From contig NW_004454163.1 in NCBI RefSeq assembly GCF_000283155.1, forward strand, positions 6,745,307-6,809,306: 64,000 nucleotides of DNA. Reading direction: 5' to 3'. The notes below the pieces were generated by a model. It did no database searches, was not told the DNA's origin, and was given only the letters and a program-made list of their open reading frames with translations. Source of the stretch: Ceratotherium simum simum (lineage: Eukaryota; Chordata; Mammalia; Perissodactyla; Rhinocerotidae). Of the stretch, positions 46,971-58,809 are shown one piece after another (positions within the stretch are counted from its first letter, which is position 1; each line of letters begins with the position of its first letter). The position numbers were made by a program, and so were the translations under genes.

Positions 46971-48945
46971 CCTAGGCAGAACTAATTGCTCAAATGTAAA
47001 TTTCTAAAATCATACTTTTATTTGCTTCATCACATACCAGTTAAAAAACTCTTTGGAACTCATTAGTGAAATATACCTTCATTTTGAAAATAAATAGTGT
47101 GATTGAAAGTGATTTCCATGGTTGGAGAGTTTGTCAGTGTTTCAAAGGGCAGTGAACATTTATTCTGATGGCCCAAACCCATCAGAAGTTGTTAAAATGA
47201 ACATGTTTACCACCAAAAACCCTGGAAGTCTCTAAATATCGTCTCCTTTTTTCCAGTTCCCCCTTTTTTTGATCCTTGTTTCTCCGTGTATACAATCTTG
47301 AGTGTCTCTTTGTATTTGTTCATGGCTCTGCCTTGGCCCTGTTCCCCTGGCTATTTGGTTTCTCTTCCCGTTTCCTGCCTTTCTCTGTTGCCTTTCTAAT
47401 CCTTTCATTGTTATCATAACTTGAGCTGGCTCAGCATCAGGTCACACCTGGGTCTTGGCAAGCAGAAGTCAAAAAGGACAGTGAGTCTCAGAAACTCTCG
47501 TAGCCACGGAGCCCAGCCCTAGTGAGGGTGTTGGGGTAAACACAACGTGTTCACTTCTTGTCCCAGAGAAATCTGGCACATCCGGGAGCCTACGTAGTTG
47601 TCTCCTTCTTACCTAATCCCTGGAGACCAACTGTTAGCCTAAGACTGAGTGACATACAGCAGGTGCCTTGAACCCCCTGATCCTGAGTGTTGGAGGTTCA
47701 CACACCCCCAGCTCCAGCGGGTACCCAGACCACAGTGTGGGTTAAATAACACTATGTTCATGTGGATTTTATGTGATTATATTTTTGTACCTATTAGATT
47801 AAAAACTATTTTGGGATAAAATAACACTTTAGCTTTAAAAGCCTAATGTTGCGTTTTTGCAACTCTTCAGTTTACCACACACTCAGGTTATTTTTTAGTT
47901 CTTCTTTAGATGTCACCTGCTTTATATTGTACATTCCTGAAGAGAGGTCATTCAATTGTCTATTTCAAATATCTAAAACTGGAAAACACACCTTTCTCTG
48001 ACAAATGATCTTCCAGATATTTCTTCCACTCTTCTTCCTCCTTTCTGCCCAAGGGCTCACCCAGATTAAGGACAGATCAAAGGCTCTCTCCCCCTCAGGT
48101 GCTCAGGTGGGTTTAGCCAGTGGGGAGTCCCAGCAGGAGATGGGTAGGGGAGAGCAGAGCAGGGTATTTATTCCCCTAGCTCCCTCCAGGCAAGGTCACC
48201 TTGAATAAGCTACATCTCTTAACCGAAGGATCCAGATCCTTTCAAGGGAGGCTTCTCTATGAGGCTTTCTCCTTCCAGGTTCCCATAACAGCCCCAGGGA
48301 GCTAGACTCTCTCTTGTGGTTTCCTGACACCCAATCACACTTCTCTAAATTATTCCGTTATTATACCCTCCATGAATTTTCCTAGCATGAGTATGCCATG
48401 TTAGACTTGGCATGTTCCTGCTGATAGACTTTGAAAAGTGTGTGAAATCCTCATTCAGAAGTAATGGCTAGTTAACAATGTCACACAACATGTGAGTGTA
48501 GACACCTTGACGTAATCTCATAACAAAGGCAAACAACCAACTCAAATGCGACCAAGAGTGAGAAATCCTTTGATTTCACTCAAGGAAGTTGCATCTCAAA
48601 TATATCACTTCTTTATTGCAACAGTCCTGTAATGATCATAACGCAATGTCCTATAACTACAAATCCTGCTTGGGGATTGATTAAAGTCTTAGATTACAAA
48701 ATTACTAGGAAAGGAATAAATATCATCAAAGTTGTTTTGAAATGTATTTTAAACCACACCTGAAATTTGGAATCATGGGCGTTCTTAAACTCTTTCCCTG
48801 CTTCTCCCTGTAGGGGGAAGTCGTGTTGTGACTTTATGCCACCAGTATAAACAACTCCATTCCACTCTGCTCAGCCAGTTGGTGAAATTTAGGTGAAGCC
48901 AAGGTTCAGCCCGAGAACCAAGCCTGCAAAAGTTCCCAAGTTTTC
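46971..48945. other. Intergenic stretch, nothing recognised
   Basis: No gene, RNA gene or clear repeat was recognised. Confidence 0.45.
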
Positions 48946-49040
48946 TATGTCTCGGGCATATCCTGCATGCCAGGCCCTGTGCCCAGCATGTCACATTCAT
49001 TGTCCCATCCATCCTCACCTCAGTCCTATGGTGGGGCCTC
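48946..49040 (-). repeat. MIR-like fragment, antisense
   Basis: CATGCCAGGCCCTGTGCCCA, TGTCACATTCATTGTCCCAT and ATCCTCACCTCAGTCCTATG resemble the antisense MIR order. Short. Confidence 0.55.
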
Positions 49041-50300
49041 ATAGCTCCATGTGACCACTGGGTGTCCCCCCTTCCCCTGCCTCAGACTTGCTATGCTTTG
49101 GGCTCCCGAATTCCATGATGTCCCTGTAGGCTACAAAGCCAAGCAGATAGCCCCTCACTCGGAAGGAGACATGCAGGGGACACCACTAACACCTCACATG
49201 TCACCTCACCCGACCAAGGTCACCAAGTTATTAACCAGGACTGCCCGTGATACCAGGGTGACACACTTTCTGTCCATATTGTGATATGCCTCTCAGAGAC
49301 TAGAATGTCCCATCTGTTGAGCCTTACAGAGGGAAAATGGTCTCTGTAAAGATGTATGCTCCTCTTTCTCACCTCTCACAAGGTGACTTTTGATAGTTCA
49401 GGGAGCAAACAGGAAGTAGGATCTTATTGTCTCTCATACACAGAAGCTTTGGGGTGGCTCCAGGGCTCCCACTGTCACAGTCAGTCACAGTGATCCCACA
49501 GAAGCCCCTGTGAGGAGCTGAGCTCTCTGCCTCTCCCAGGCCACTCTGCTCACCCTGCTCACCTAAGCACCTGCCAGGCCAGGGTGTGGGAAATGTTAAC
49601 CCCTCCCCTGACCCTGGAACACACCCTACATTACCTGAGCCTGATTCAACACAGTTGCCGTTGGCTGCACAGGCCACCCTGACTACCTGGTCATTTCCTC
49701 ATAACTTGACCCTGTATTTTACAACACTGAATGTTGGAGACCCCTGCTCCCCACAGCATTATGGCAGGTGTTATTGTGTGAGCGTTATTTACTATGAGTC
49801 GGGCAGATTCAGGATCCCAGTGAAGGAGGAGCAGAGTGGGAGTTTCCAGCAGCCCCAGCCCTCCTTTACCCTATCTGGTGGCAGCCTTTTGAGGCGAGCG
49901 ATGCTGTCCGACCCCTCTCTTCCCGCCCTGGGTTCATGGCCCCATACACAGGAGCTGCTTTATCAGGCCTCTTGAACAAGCAACCCCTCTCAGCCAGGGT
50001 TTCCCACCCAGGTTCCCTGCTGTGCTCTATGGAATGCAGAGTGCTCAGGCTCAGCTAGGCCCAGGCCCTCCAGAAGAACTGTGAGCTGGACCTCGGCCTG
50101 TCAGGAACACTCACTGCACAGAGAGAAGTAGTCATGTTCTCAGAGGCCACTGGCTCTAATCTCACAGAAAAGAGAAAATGTTGCTCCTATTGGCGGGGCT
50201 CCAATATTGACCATTGGCCATGATGCCCCCCAGCCCCACTCTAGGTTGCATTTTTGTGCTGTGGGACTGAAAATCATTTTCTCCACTACCTGCTTTGTCC
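49041..50300. other. Intergenic stretch, nothing recognised
   Basis: Unique-looking DNA. The 129-codon plus frame at 49586-49975 has no recognised domain. Confidence 0.45.
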
Positions 50301-50317
50301 CAAGGCTTAGCATCATA

Positions 50318-50540
50318 TCTTACACATGCACACACAATACACAATATACACAGAAGCACAAAATACATACACACCTATATATGCCTAACATACATTAATA
50401 CACACATATACACATATGTGTACAATTACACGTAACATACACATACTCTTACGTACATATGCATACATAACATATATGTGTACATGCATACACACTCTCA
50501 CACACACACACATGCATACACATATACATGCACAACCAGC
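50318..50540. repeat. Imperfect CA/TA-rich microsatellite tract
   Basis: About 220 bases built from ACACAT, ATACAC and TGTGTA-like units, with many degenerate (CA)n and (CATA)n blocks. It gives spurious open frames of His/Thr/Tyr on one strand and Cys/Val/Met on the other. Confidence 0.9.
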
Positions 50541-51590
50541 CATTAGCAGTGGCTCTCTCTGTTGCCCAGGCAAAGTAGCACCAGGTCTGATTCAACCCTT
50601 TCCGTCCCCCATCTCTCTTTCGTGGAAAGTTGGGGGTGCAGAGGATGGTGTCCATTGGACCAGTTCATCCCTACCACAGTGAGTTAAATAAATTACTTCT
50701 AGTTTAAGAAGCAAAATGGCCATCATTTAGGATACGTCTGCTTGTGGCCAAGGCGAGTGTGTTTTCTGAGGAACATAACTTTTCCTTCTTCCGGCTGTGG
50801 ACTCATCCAGGGCAGAGATACTTTCTGACTTTTTTATTTTTATTTTTTGATGGTTTGTTTGTTTTTGTCCTAAGTCCTTATCACAGACAAGGGATAGGTG
50901 CCTGATTTTAATGAATGGATGAAAGAATGAATGGATAAACAAGTCCATTAATTAAAGGCCATGACTGTGGATAATGGTGAAAATAACCACAAAAATAGAT
51001 GTTTGAAAGGGTGGATGAGAGATGACATGGGGAATAAGGTAACTTGATAAATTGTTAATTTTACCTTCTAATTTTTTTCTCTCACCAACTCAAATATGCA
51101 AAGAAAAGTCACTTCATTTTTTGAGAGATAAATTAATTGCTGACCCCAAATCTTCCTAGTTGGTAAAGAACATGAGCTCTCCTTGATGGGGATGTATCTA
51201 GGAATGTCCTCCCCCTCCCTGGGATACATAGCACCAGGGTGTGTGTGTGGTGGGAGAGAACCAGCTCTTGTCTTCTGCCCCCAAATGGCCTCTTCAGGTC
51301 CTGAGTACCTTTGTAGCATCTGTTTCAACGGTGCCTCAGGGAGTGGGAATCTGGGCCAAGTCAGCCTTTGGTCCAGGTTCCCAAGCAAGGTCACAGGCTC
51401 CAGGCCTCCAGGATCTAGGCTCTGAGGGGACATGAGTGGAGCATGCTGTGGGTCAGTCTCTAAGGAGCACTGGGTCGATGACAAATTGGAGTGACATTCA
51501 AATTGTTTATGGCACCCTGGTAAATAAGACATCTGTCTCCACAACCAGGCCTGGTGTGTGGCCTCCAGTTGCCAGCCTTTCCTCTCATGG
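50541..51590. other. Intergenic stretch; L2-like tail near 50870-50945
   Basis: Ends of an old LINE (AATGAATGGATGAAAGAATG) are seen near 50910. A 158-codon minus frame at 51544-51068 has no known domain and is not supported. Confidence 0.4.
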
Positions 51591-51890
51591 AAAGTCTTGA
51601 TCCCTTATGGAGATTGGTTACCTCTGTAATTCTCCTAAGGATATACAGTCGTGCGTTGCTTAACAACAGGGATATGTTCTGAGAAATGTGTTGTTAGGCT
51701 ATTTCGTAGTTGTGAGAATGTCAGAGTGTACGTTACTTACACAAATCTAGATGGTATAGCTTACTACACACCTAGGCTCTGTGGTACTGATCTTACGGGA
51801 CCACTCTCGTATGTGCAGTCCATCGTTGACCGAAACATGCTAACGTGGCGTATGATTGTATTTTGGGCATAGCCTCATCTCTGGAGGATG
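51591..51890. repeat. Unnamed old repeat hosting a TIR transposon
   Basis: The stretch TTATGGAGATTGGTTACCTC to CTAAGGATATA, and TTTTGGGCAT beyond the transposon, is related to 53438-53490. The relation resumes exactly at the insertion point. The family is not identified. Confidence 0.6.
51646..51858. mobile_element. Non-autonomous TIR DNA transposon, copy 2
   Basis: This 213-base element opens CAGTCGTGCGTTGCTTAACA and closes CGTATGATTG. TA flanks it at 51644-51645 and 51859-51860. Along its length it matches copy 1 (7402-7617) in reverse orientation, for example TTCTGAGAAATG against CATTTCTCAGAA. It is non-coding. Confidence 0.85.
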
Positions 51891-52325
51891 CCAAACAGCT
51901 TGGCACAGGTCTCTCTGGTTTCAGGACCCCACAGAGCTCTCTGTGTGTATGTGTGCATGTGTATATCTCTCTCCATCTCCCCTTCCTTTCCTTCCATAGG
52001 CTCTCATCCTCAAGGGCATCCTCACAGAACTAAGAAAGGGCTAAATTGTCCCTCCAACTTCAGCCCCATGTCCAGATAAAAGAGGAGGACAGACATTCAA
52101 ATGGGAGAGTTCATTGAAAGAGAAGAGCTGCCAGTGACCCGAGAGGGCGGTGGCCTTTTCTTGCTGCTGGGGCAGACTGAGAGGTGAAGGATGAGGAGGA
52201 AGAGTGAAGAGACTGCCCACACTCCTTCCTCCTCCACGATGCTGTGATGCCAGCCCTGAGCAGAGAGGAGGGGGGAGACTTAGGATTAGATGGGAGAGGG
52301 GTTGACATTTTAAATTAAACCACAC

Positions 52326-52647
52326 CAGGGGCCGGCCCCCTGGCTTAGCGGTTAAGTGCGCGCGCTCTGCTACTGGCAGCCCGGGTTCGGATCCCGGGCG
52401 CGCACCAACGCACCGCTTCTCCGGCCATGCTGAGGCCGCGTCCCACATACAGCAACTAGAAGGATGTGCAGCTATGACTTACAACTATCTACTGGGGCTT
52501 TGGGGGAAAAAAGAAAGGAGGAGGATTGGCAGTAGATGTTAGCTCAGAGCCGGTTTTCCTCAGAAAAAGAGGAGGATTGGCATGGATGTTAGCTCAAGGC
52601 TGATCTTCCTCACACAAAAAAAATAAATAAATAAAATAAAATAAAAT
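52326..52647 (+). mobile_element. ERE1-type SINE with extended tail
   Basis: Head GGGGCCGGCCCCCTGGCTTA, GGGTTCGGATCCCGGGCGCG and ATACAGCAACTAGAAGGATG, then two 'GATGTTAGCTCA' units and a (AAAT)n tail. Target-site duplication AAATTAAACCACAC at 52312-52325, with a one-mismatch copy at 52648-52661. Confidence 0.95.
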
Positions 52648-52661
52648 AAATTAAACCGCAC

Positions 52662-54270
52662 TGGAGGTTTACAACCCTCAAAGTAAAAGGAAGCCTGGGA
52701 TGTCAAGGAGTCAGGAATGGCAATTCAACTAAATGTGTTTAAAGACAAAGAAAGAAGGTAAAATAAAGCCATTACCTGTTTGCGCCCCAGCAGGCTCAGC
52801 CTACTCAATAGACCAGCTTTCTCCAGCCCAAGAAGACTGTGTCTGCCCCAGGGAAAATTCTCCTAGCTTTGCGTTTATTCCAGACTATCTGGGTCCTGCC
52901 TAAGAGCATAGACTTTTGGAAGATAGAGTCAGTCTGACTTAGAGCTTCCTCTACTCACCTGCCAGGGGCATCCCTCCTGAAGGGAGATGAGGACAGAGCC
53001 AACCCCAGCTCAGACAAGAAGCTGGGAAAAGGAAAATACAGGAAGCAAAAGACGTGTAGAGGTTACTCTCACAAAATCTTAGCCCAGACACACCGGTCAA
53101 AAACAAAAGAATCAGAGATCAGCGTGGTCAAGATGAGGGCCGCTTGAGCAAGGAGGCACCCTCGGCTTCCTAAAATCCTCAGGTGAACAGGAGTCGAACG
53201 GCTCCTTCAGCTCACATATGCCCTCCACCTTTAGACCAGCCAGGGAATCTCTATCTGGGGCCTCCATTTTCCTGACTGTCCAAACAGATGCCAAGAGCCG
53301 GTTCCAGCGACCTCACACAGGTGGCATGGAGTCAAACACAATTGCATGGCCTTAAATGAAAAAGAAATTCTGTAAACTCTGCAAAAAGCCACTCTGTACC
53401 CAAAATTTCCCCAGTTGTCATCATTGCCAATTACTGAGGTCCTTATGGAGATGGGTTAACTGTAATTCTCCAAGGATATATTTAGGGCATTCTCCCTTTG
53501 TAACTCTCTTTGGGACTTTGCAATACAGTATTGTACTAATTTTAAACACGCACAGCTTACAAACAAATTGTGTTTCAGAAGTAGATCTGCAGGTTGGTTA
53601 GTTGGCTTTCCAAATTCAGTTTCACGTGAAAACCACACTAAAATCAATCCATGATACGTGTGCAGTCCAACTAGTAGAAAACAATACTGTTACAATCTGG
53701 TAATGAAGCCAAACAGAAAAAAATTATGTATGTTAAAATTGATCAAGTCTAGCTTAAATCCAGGTACTTTTAAATTCTCCATTAATGCTTCAATGCTGCT
53801 ATTTCCTGCATCTTGAAGTTTCTGCTGGGCATAAAGCAAGTATAGCGAGGGGAGTATGGAAAATTGTGATGGAATTTCTGGCAAGTCAGAGCAACCCACA
53901 CGTTTCTCCTTGAGGATTTCCCGGAGCCAGCCTCCTCCACTGTCTGTGTCCACTGACCACTTCCTGGCTCCACCTCGCCTCAACACATTCCCCATCTTCC
54001 TCTCCCAGCTGTGGCGTAGATGAGAGCCACACACAAGGTGTTAAGGTTTACAGGAAGGAGGGGTTGACATTTTTCCTTTTCAATTTACTAAGCTAATTTA
54101 ACTGAAAAAAAAGAAAGTTGCAAGTCCTCAACTGCCAAGTTCTAACCCAGCCTGATCTGAGGTGGCCAGGTGTGCTTTGGCAGCACCACATCTGGACTGA
54201 GGGGACTCATGGGTCCATTCTAAATCTGTCTCTCTCTACGTCTGGCACGGGTGTCCCCATTTAGGGCTGC
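52662..54270. other. Intergenic stretch, largely unassigned
   Basis: Apart from the 53.44-53.49 kb segment related to 51.6 kb, nothing is recognised. Confidence 0.45.
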
Positions 54271-54274
54271 AGAC

Positions 54275-54465
54275 CACATGGGCAGGACAGGCTATGTAAT
54301 TTGTGGGGCCTAGTACAAAATGAAAATTCAGGGACCCTTGTTGAAAAACAGTAAAGAATTTCGAGACAGTGACAGCAGAGCGTTAAATCAAGCGCAGGGT
54401 GTCAATACACGGACGCTGTGTTACTGCACAGGCCACACATCCATGAAGCCAGCCCTGAGCATGGC
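54275..54465 (+). repeat. Old interspersed repeat of unknown class
   Basis: CTATGTAATTTGTGGGGCCT-AGTACAAAATG, then AAGAATTTCGAGACAGTGAC and CATCCATGAAGCCAGCCCTG, resemble a dispersed mammalian repeat I have seen but cannot name. Confidence 0.5.
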
Positions 54466-54896
54466 ACTAACCTGTTGGACAACCTGGAATCTCCTGGGTT
54501 ATGTCCCATTTCCTGTCCAGATTTCCCAGGTGACTTTCTTTAGCCTCCTTCCATTGTGTGGACTGTGCAGGGGGCTCCTAAGAAAGGCACCTCTGGGTCG
54601 TGGCCTGAGAGATTCCCTTTGCCTCCAAGGCCCCAAGTCTATCCGGCCAATCAGATAGTGCTCTAAACTAGCACTTACGTTCCACCTCTCATTGCAGCCC
54701 CGTACAAAACTTCCCCTATTAGGAACTTTCAAAAATAGGAACTCAGTGCTCTGGGGCAAAGGCAACAGGCACATGGCTGCAGTGGTTACACTAGATCCTT
54801 CCTATTTCAGCATCTGCTTGATCACTGGTCTACACCTTCAGCATGCTGGCTGCACCCAGGCCTTTCTTTAGGTCTTTAACCAACAGTAAACCCCAG

Positions 54897-55441
54897 TGTG
54901 ATGGTTAATTTTATGTGCCTGCTTAACTGAGCCATGAGAGGCTCAGCTATTTGGTCAAACATTATTCTGGGTATGTCTCTGAGGGTGTTTTTGGATGAGA
55001 ATAAGCACTCTGAGTAAAGCAGATGGCTCTCCCCAGTATGGGTGGGCATCATCCAATCAGCTGAAGGCCTGAATAGAACAAAAGTCTGACCCTCATGTGA
55101 CTAAGGGAAAAAACACCTCCTGCCTGATTGCCTTGAGCTGGGACATTGATCTTCTCCTGCCTTTGGCCTCAAACTGAAACGTTGGCTCTTCTCGGGTATC
55201 GAGCGTGCTGGCTTTCTGACTGGAACTACACCATCAGCTCTCCTGGGTCTCCAGCTTGCTGACTGCAGATCTTGGGACTTGTCAGCCTCCATAATCTCAT
55301 GAGCCAATTCCTTCTAATAAATCTATCTATCTATCTAAAATAATGTTTGTTTTTATATGTCAATAGGGTAGATAAATAATACATATAGATATAGATATAG
55401 ATCTGTTCTGTTTCTCTGGGAAAACCTGACTATCCAAATAC
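54897..55441 (+). mobile_element. ERVL-type LTR (MLT2-like) with an ATCT/ATAGAT repeat
   Basis: Starts TGTGATGGTTAATTTTATGT and continues TTTGGTCAAACATTATTCTG, GGGTGGGCATCATCCAATCA and GAACTACACCATCAGCTCTC. It ends TCTGTTTCTCTGGGAAAACC-TGAC. ATCTATCT and ATAGATAT runs expand its AT-rich R region. Solo LTR. Confidence 0.88.
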
Positions 55442-56234
55442 ACCCAGTCTATCCAAAAAGTGCAGTTAGGGTTGAAAACGCTCATAAGGATGAACAGGAT
55501 GTCAATGCCCTTCAGCCAAAGGCCACCAGGAACATGTCTGTAGTTGACCTGCTGGGTTTATTACTTATCATATTGAGGGAGAATATACACCATGGGGAAC
55601 TGTGGGGCATCTCTGTAAGAGGGTGTTAGGAAGAACCTGTTATAGAATTTGGCCTTTGGGGGTGATCGGGGAGGATCCAAGAAAGCGGGGGTTCACCCTG
55701 GATTGTACAACGAAGTGAGGACAAAAAGTGAGACAATTCTGATGGAGTATCTCAACAAAACTTATCTGTAGGGAGGGCTGCCTAGAGCAGGGATGAAGCT
55801 GTGCTTAGAAAGGAAGCAGCAGTCACTCACACTAGCCAAGAGAGGGGGATGTTCAGAATTTGATGGGTGGCACAAGTGACTTTGTTTTTGTCTGTGTTTG
55901 GACAAAATTATGAAGTGGCCTTGTTTTGCCTCACTTTATCATGGTCTCAGAGAGGCCTTTTCACATGTTGGTGCTCTGTGAGATTGTTTCTGTCTCCCAC
56001 TCCTGTTCTCAGTCATTTCTACTCCCCTAGTTCTTCCCCCCACCCCCTGGCCTGCCCCTCCACCCAGAAGAGAGCCAAAAGCTTAACCAGGGAGGCGGAG
56101 GGGCTGAGTCTCTCCTGTGCCAGTTGGATGGACCCTGGGACCTTCTGAGGAGAGAAGCTGCAACACACACAAGCTTTTCTCCTGCTTATTGTGACTCCCT
56201 TTCTAAGACCTCTGTGCTCCATGTTACCAAAAAC

Positions 56235-56375
56235 CAAGTGCTGTGCTGAGCCCTTTACATGTATTCATGAATTCAATCCTTAAAACAACACTTGAAGTTA
56301 AGTATAGTATTGTTTTCATTTTATTGATGGGGTAACCAAGGTATACATAGAGTCAAAAACAATAATAACAACAAA
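56235..56375 (-). repeat. MIR SINE fragment, antisense
   Basis: GTGCTGAGCCCTTTACATGT, AATCCTTAAAACAACACTTG and TTTATTGATGGGGTAACCAA are antisense MIR landmarks. Confidence 0.75.
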
Positions 56376-56539
56376 AGAATACCCAACAACAACAAAGAAC
56401 TATCCCTCACTAAAAAGCCCCTCTTGTGCTTGATCATATGGAATGATGTCGCATCCACACACTTTGGCAAAATTAGAGAAACTCTCTTTCCAGTCTGCAC
56501 ACTATTTCCAGAGTACAGTATCAATTGACCCTGGAGCAA

Positions 56540-56870
56540 AAACCTGCGCTCTCCCTACAGCCTAGAGAATCAAGTCCAAATGCCTTAGATCAAGACCCTG
56601 CCCCATTTGGCTCTCAACTACTCTGTTGTCCTTAGTTCTCTCCTTTCCCCTAAGTGACCTCTCTGCTATGGCCACAGCCATGCATTCACTGCCCCCTGAA
56701 CACATCAGATGCATTTCCACATCTGTGGCCCTCCCTCTAGCTGGGATATTCCCCTACCGCCATCCAATCGCAGTTCCGTCTCTCCTCAACTCAGGTCTGA
56801 CTTCCTCTGTGCAGTTTTCCTGACAGTTATCCTGTGCTATTTCATATTGTTATTTATGTTTTTATGTATC
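56540..56870 (+). mobile_element. L2 LINE fragment
   Basis: TAGAGAATCAAGTCCAAATG, CATTTGGCTCTCAACTACTC, CTGGGATATTCCCCTACCGC and TTCCTGACAGTTATCCTGTG follow the L2 3' order. Confidence 0.7.
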
Positions 56871-56884
56871 ACCCTTGTTGTCTC

Positions 56885-57369
56885 GATGAGACCTATGATA
56901 GATAGTTTGCAAAAGGACCACAGTAGTTTCTCCCATGCCTATATGCATACTCCTTTGCAGCGTGACTTGCTTTTGCTACTTCTACCTTCAAGAGACAGAG
57001 TCCATGTCTTCACTCTTTGAATCTGAGTTTGAATCTAAATCTGAATTGTTTTGGCCAATGGAACATTAGAAAACCCTGAGATCACCAGTAAGGAGCCTGG
57101 GCTAGCCAGTGAAGGGTGAGAAACCACAAGGAGCAAAGATGGGTCATCCCAGCTGACCAACCAAAGATGAGCTGTCCTAGACCAACCAGCTGGCCAACTG
57201 CCAAATGTGTGTGTGAAGCAGTCCTAAATTGTCCAGCCCCAGTTAAGCTGGCCTGGACAGAAGAGCCATCTCAGTCAGCCCATGGAATTGTGAAAAAAAA
57301 TAAATGTTTGTTTTTGTATGCCAGTATGTTTTGGGATGGTTTGTTATGCAGCAAAAGCTAACTAATACA
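56885..57369 (+). mobile_element. Solo LTR, MaLR/ERVL type, diverged
   Basis: Ends with TATGCAGCAAAAGCTAACTA-ATACA after an AAATAAATGTTTGTTTTTG poly(A)-like region. It contains TTTTGGCCAATGGAACATTA and CTTTTGCTACTTCTACCTTC. The 5' border is approximate. Confidence 0.6.
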
Positions 57370-57469
57370 AGACTCTAAACTCTGTCAGGTGCTGAGCTAT
57401 GACCCACCTTACCTGAATCCTCAGACTCCAGCCTTGCTCATGATAGCAGGTTCTCAATAAATGTTTGTT

Positions 57470-57668
57470 ATGTTGTTTTTTTTTTCCTGAGGAAGATTGG
57501 CCCTGGGCTAACATCTGTGACCATCTTCCTCTACTTTATGTGTGGGATGCCTGCCACAGCATGGCTTGATAAGCGGTACACAGGTCTGTGCCTGGGATCC
57601 AAACTCGCGAACCCCAGGCGGCCGAAGCGGAGTGCACAAAATTAACCACTGTGCCACCAGGCCAGCGC
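57470..57668 (-). mobile_element. ERE SINE, antisense
   Basis: Minus-strand head near GGCGCTGGCCTGGTGGCACA at the right, poly(T) at the left on the plus strand. Target-site duplication CAATAAATGTTTGTT at 57455-57469 and 57669-57683, the tail of an old L2-like element. Confidence 0.92.
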
Positions 57669-58019
57669 CAATAAATGTTTGTTTTTGATGATGACAACTG
57701 GAATAAAGAATGCTGAGAGCTGGAGTTTGAAGGAAGCTTTCAGAGAGGAGGGAGATCTCGGAGTGCCTGGGAAGAGTTGTCTCATGCTTAAAACCTGGGC
57801 TGAGCCACCTGGGTGGTATCAGAGCTCATGTTAACTTACCTTAACTCTGTGGAGTTTCTATCATGAAATTTCCTTCTTTTACAGAACAACTTAGCTGTGC
57901 ACTAACTTAGCCAACACATGCTGGATTCAGCTGACGAGAGTGGCAGGAAGGGGTTACCCTTGGGAAGAGAGATGCAGCCTATGGGGGGCGAGCTCTCAAC
58001 TTTTATCTTTCCTTCATCC

Positions 58020-58170
58020 ATTTATTGATTGTTCATTGAACACCTACCATTTGCCTGGCGATGTGCTGGGGATGAGGAGTAAGGAAATGAACAAACCCTG
58101 ATCCTGGTCCTCAAGGGGCTCTAAGTCAGGAGGGGAGACAAGCATCAGAACATGTCTGACCATCTCCTGG
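58020..58170. repeat. Old L2/MIR-like fragment
   Basis: ATTGAACACCTACCATTTGC, GATGTGCTGGGGATGAGGAG and GGTCCTCAAGGGGCTCTAAG resemble the common 'increasing size, lists' type end of L2/MIR-class repeats. Class unsure. Confidence 0.5.
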
Positions 58171-58619
58171 CTCAAGTTCAACAGGAAAGGAAGTTAGTTA
58201 GAGGGATCTTTGGTGCTGAGACACATGTCCTCGGGCTCAACTTCCTGAACAAATTGGCCATGTTATTATTTGACCTCTTCCACTTGTGGGAATCTATAGT
58301 TTTCCAACGCTATAAGTTTGTATTTTCTTAACCAGATTGAACTTTTCTTAAGAAAACAAGTAAAAATTAATAGTCCTTAATGTTACAATCATCTAACTTC
58401 TTCAGACATAACAAAACTCTGTGCTATTGGGTCCTGGGTACCACATACTCTAAACGTCAACATCTCAAACTATGTGGTCGAAGAACAAAAGGCAGCGATG
58501 CCTGGTGTCCTCCATAGGTTCAGTGACATCCTGCCTGATCGCCAAGGGCTCAATCATGGCTCCCCGGGTGGATTATAGTAATAACATACCCAATCATGGA
58601 TTATTGGGTGGTGAGTGCT

Positions 58620-58805
58620 TATTATTTAAGTGATACCAGTTTTAAACACTTTTTAATCCTCTCAGCAACCCCATGAGATAGGAACAGCTATTATTTCTTG
58701 TTTACAGGTGAGAAAACTGAAGCCCTGAGAAGTTAAGTAACTTGCCCAAGGTCACTGGCTAGTAAGTAGCAGATCTGGGGCTTAACTCAAGTGTTTTTGT
58801 TTTTG
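58620..58805 (-). repeat. MIR SINE, antisense
   Basis: CTCAGCAACCCCATGAGATA, GGTGAGAAAACTGAAGCCCT, TTAAGTAACTTGCCCAAGGT and CACTGGCTAGTAAGTAGCAG are a clean antisense MIR order. Confidence 0.88.
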
Positions 58806-58809
58806 TCTC

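Noticed and set aside
50385..50573. Cys/Val-rich small protein, or a CRISPR-like array of short repeats
   Set aside because: It is a translated CA/TA microsatellite; the units are 2-6 bases with no spacers.
51068..51544. 158-codon minus-strand frame
   Set aside because: No domain, and composition like translated noncoding DNA. It lies beside repeat debris.
54897..55441. Endogenous retrovirus with genes
   Set aside because: Only a solo LTR is present; no gag, pol or env text lies on either side. The same holds for the LTRs at 4.1, 22.9, 30.1 and 56.9 kb.
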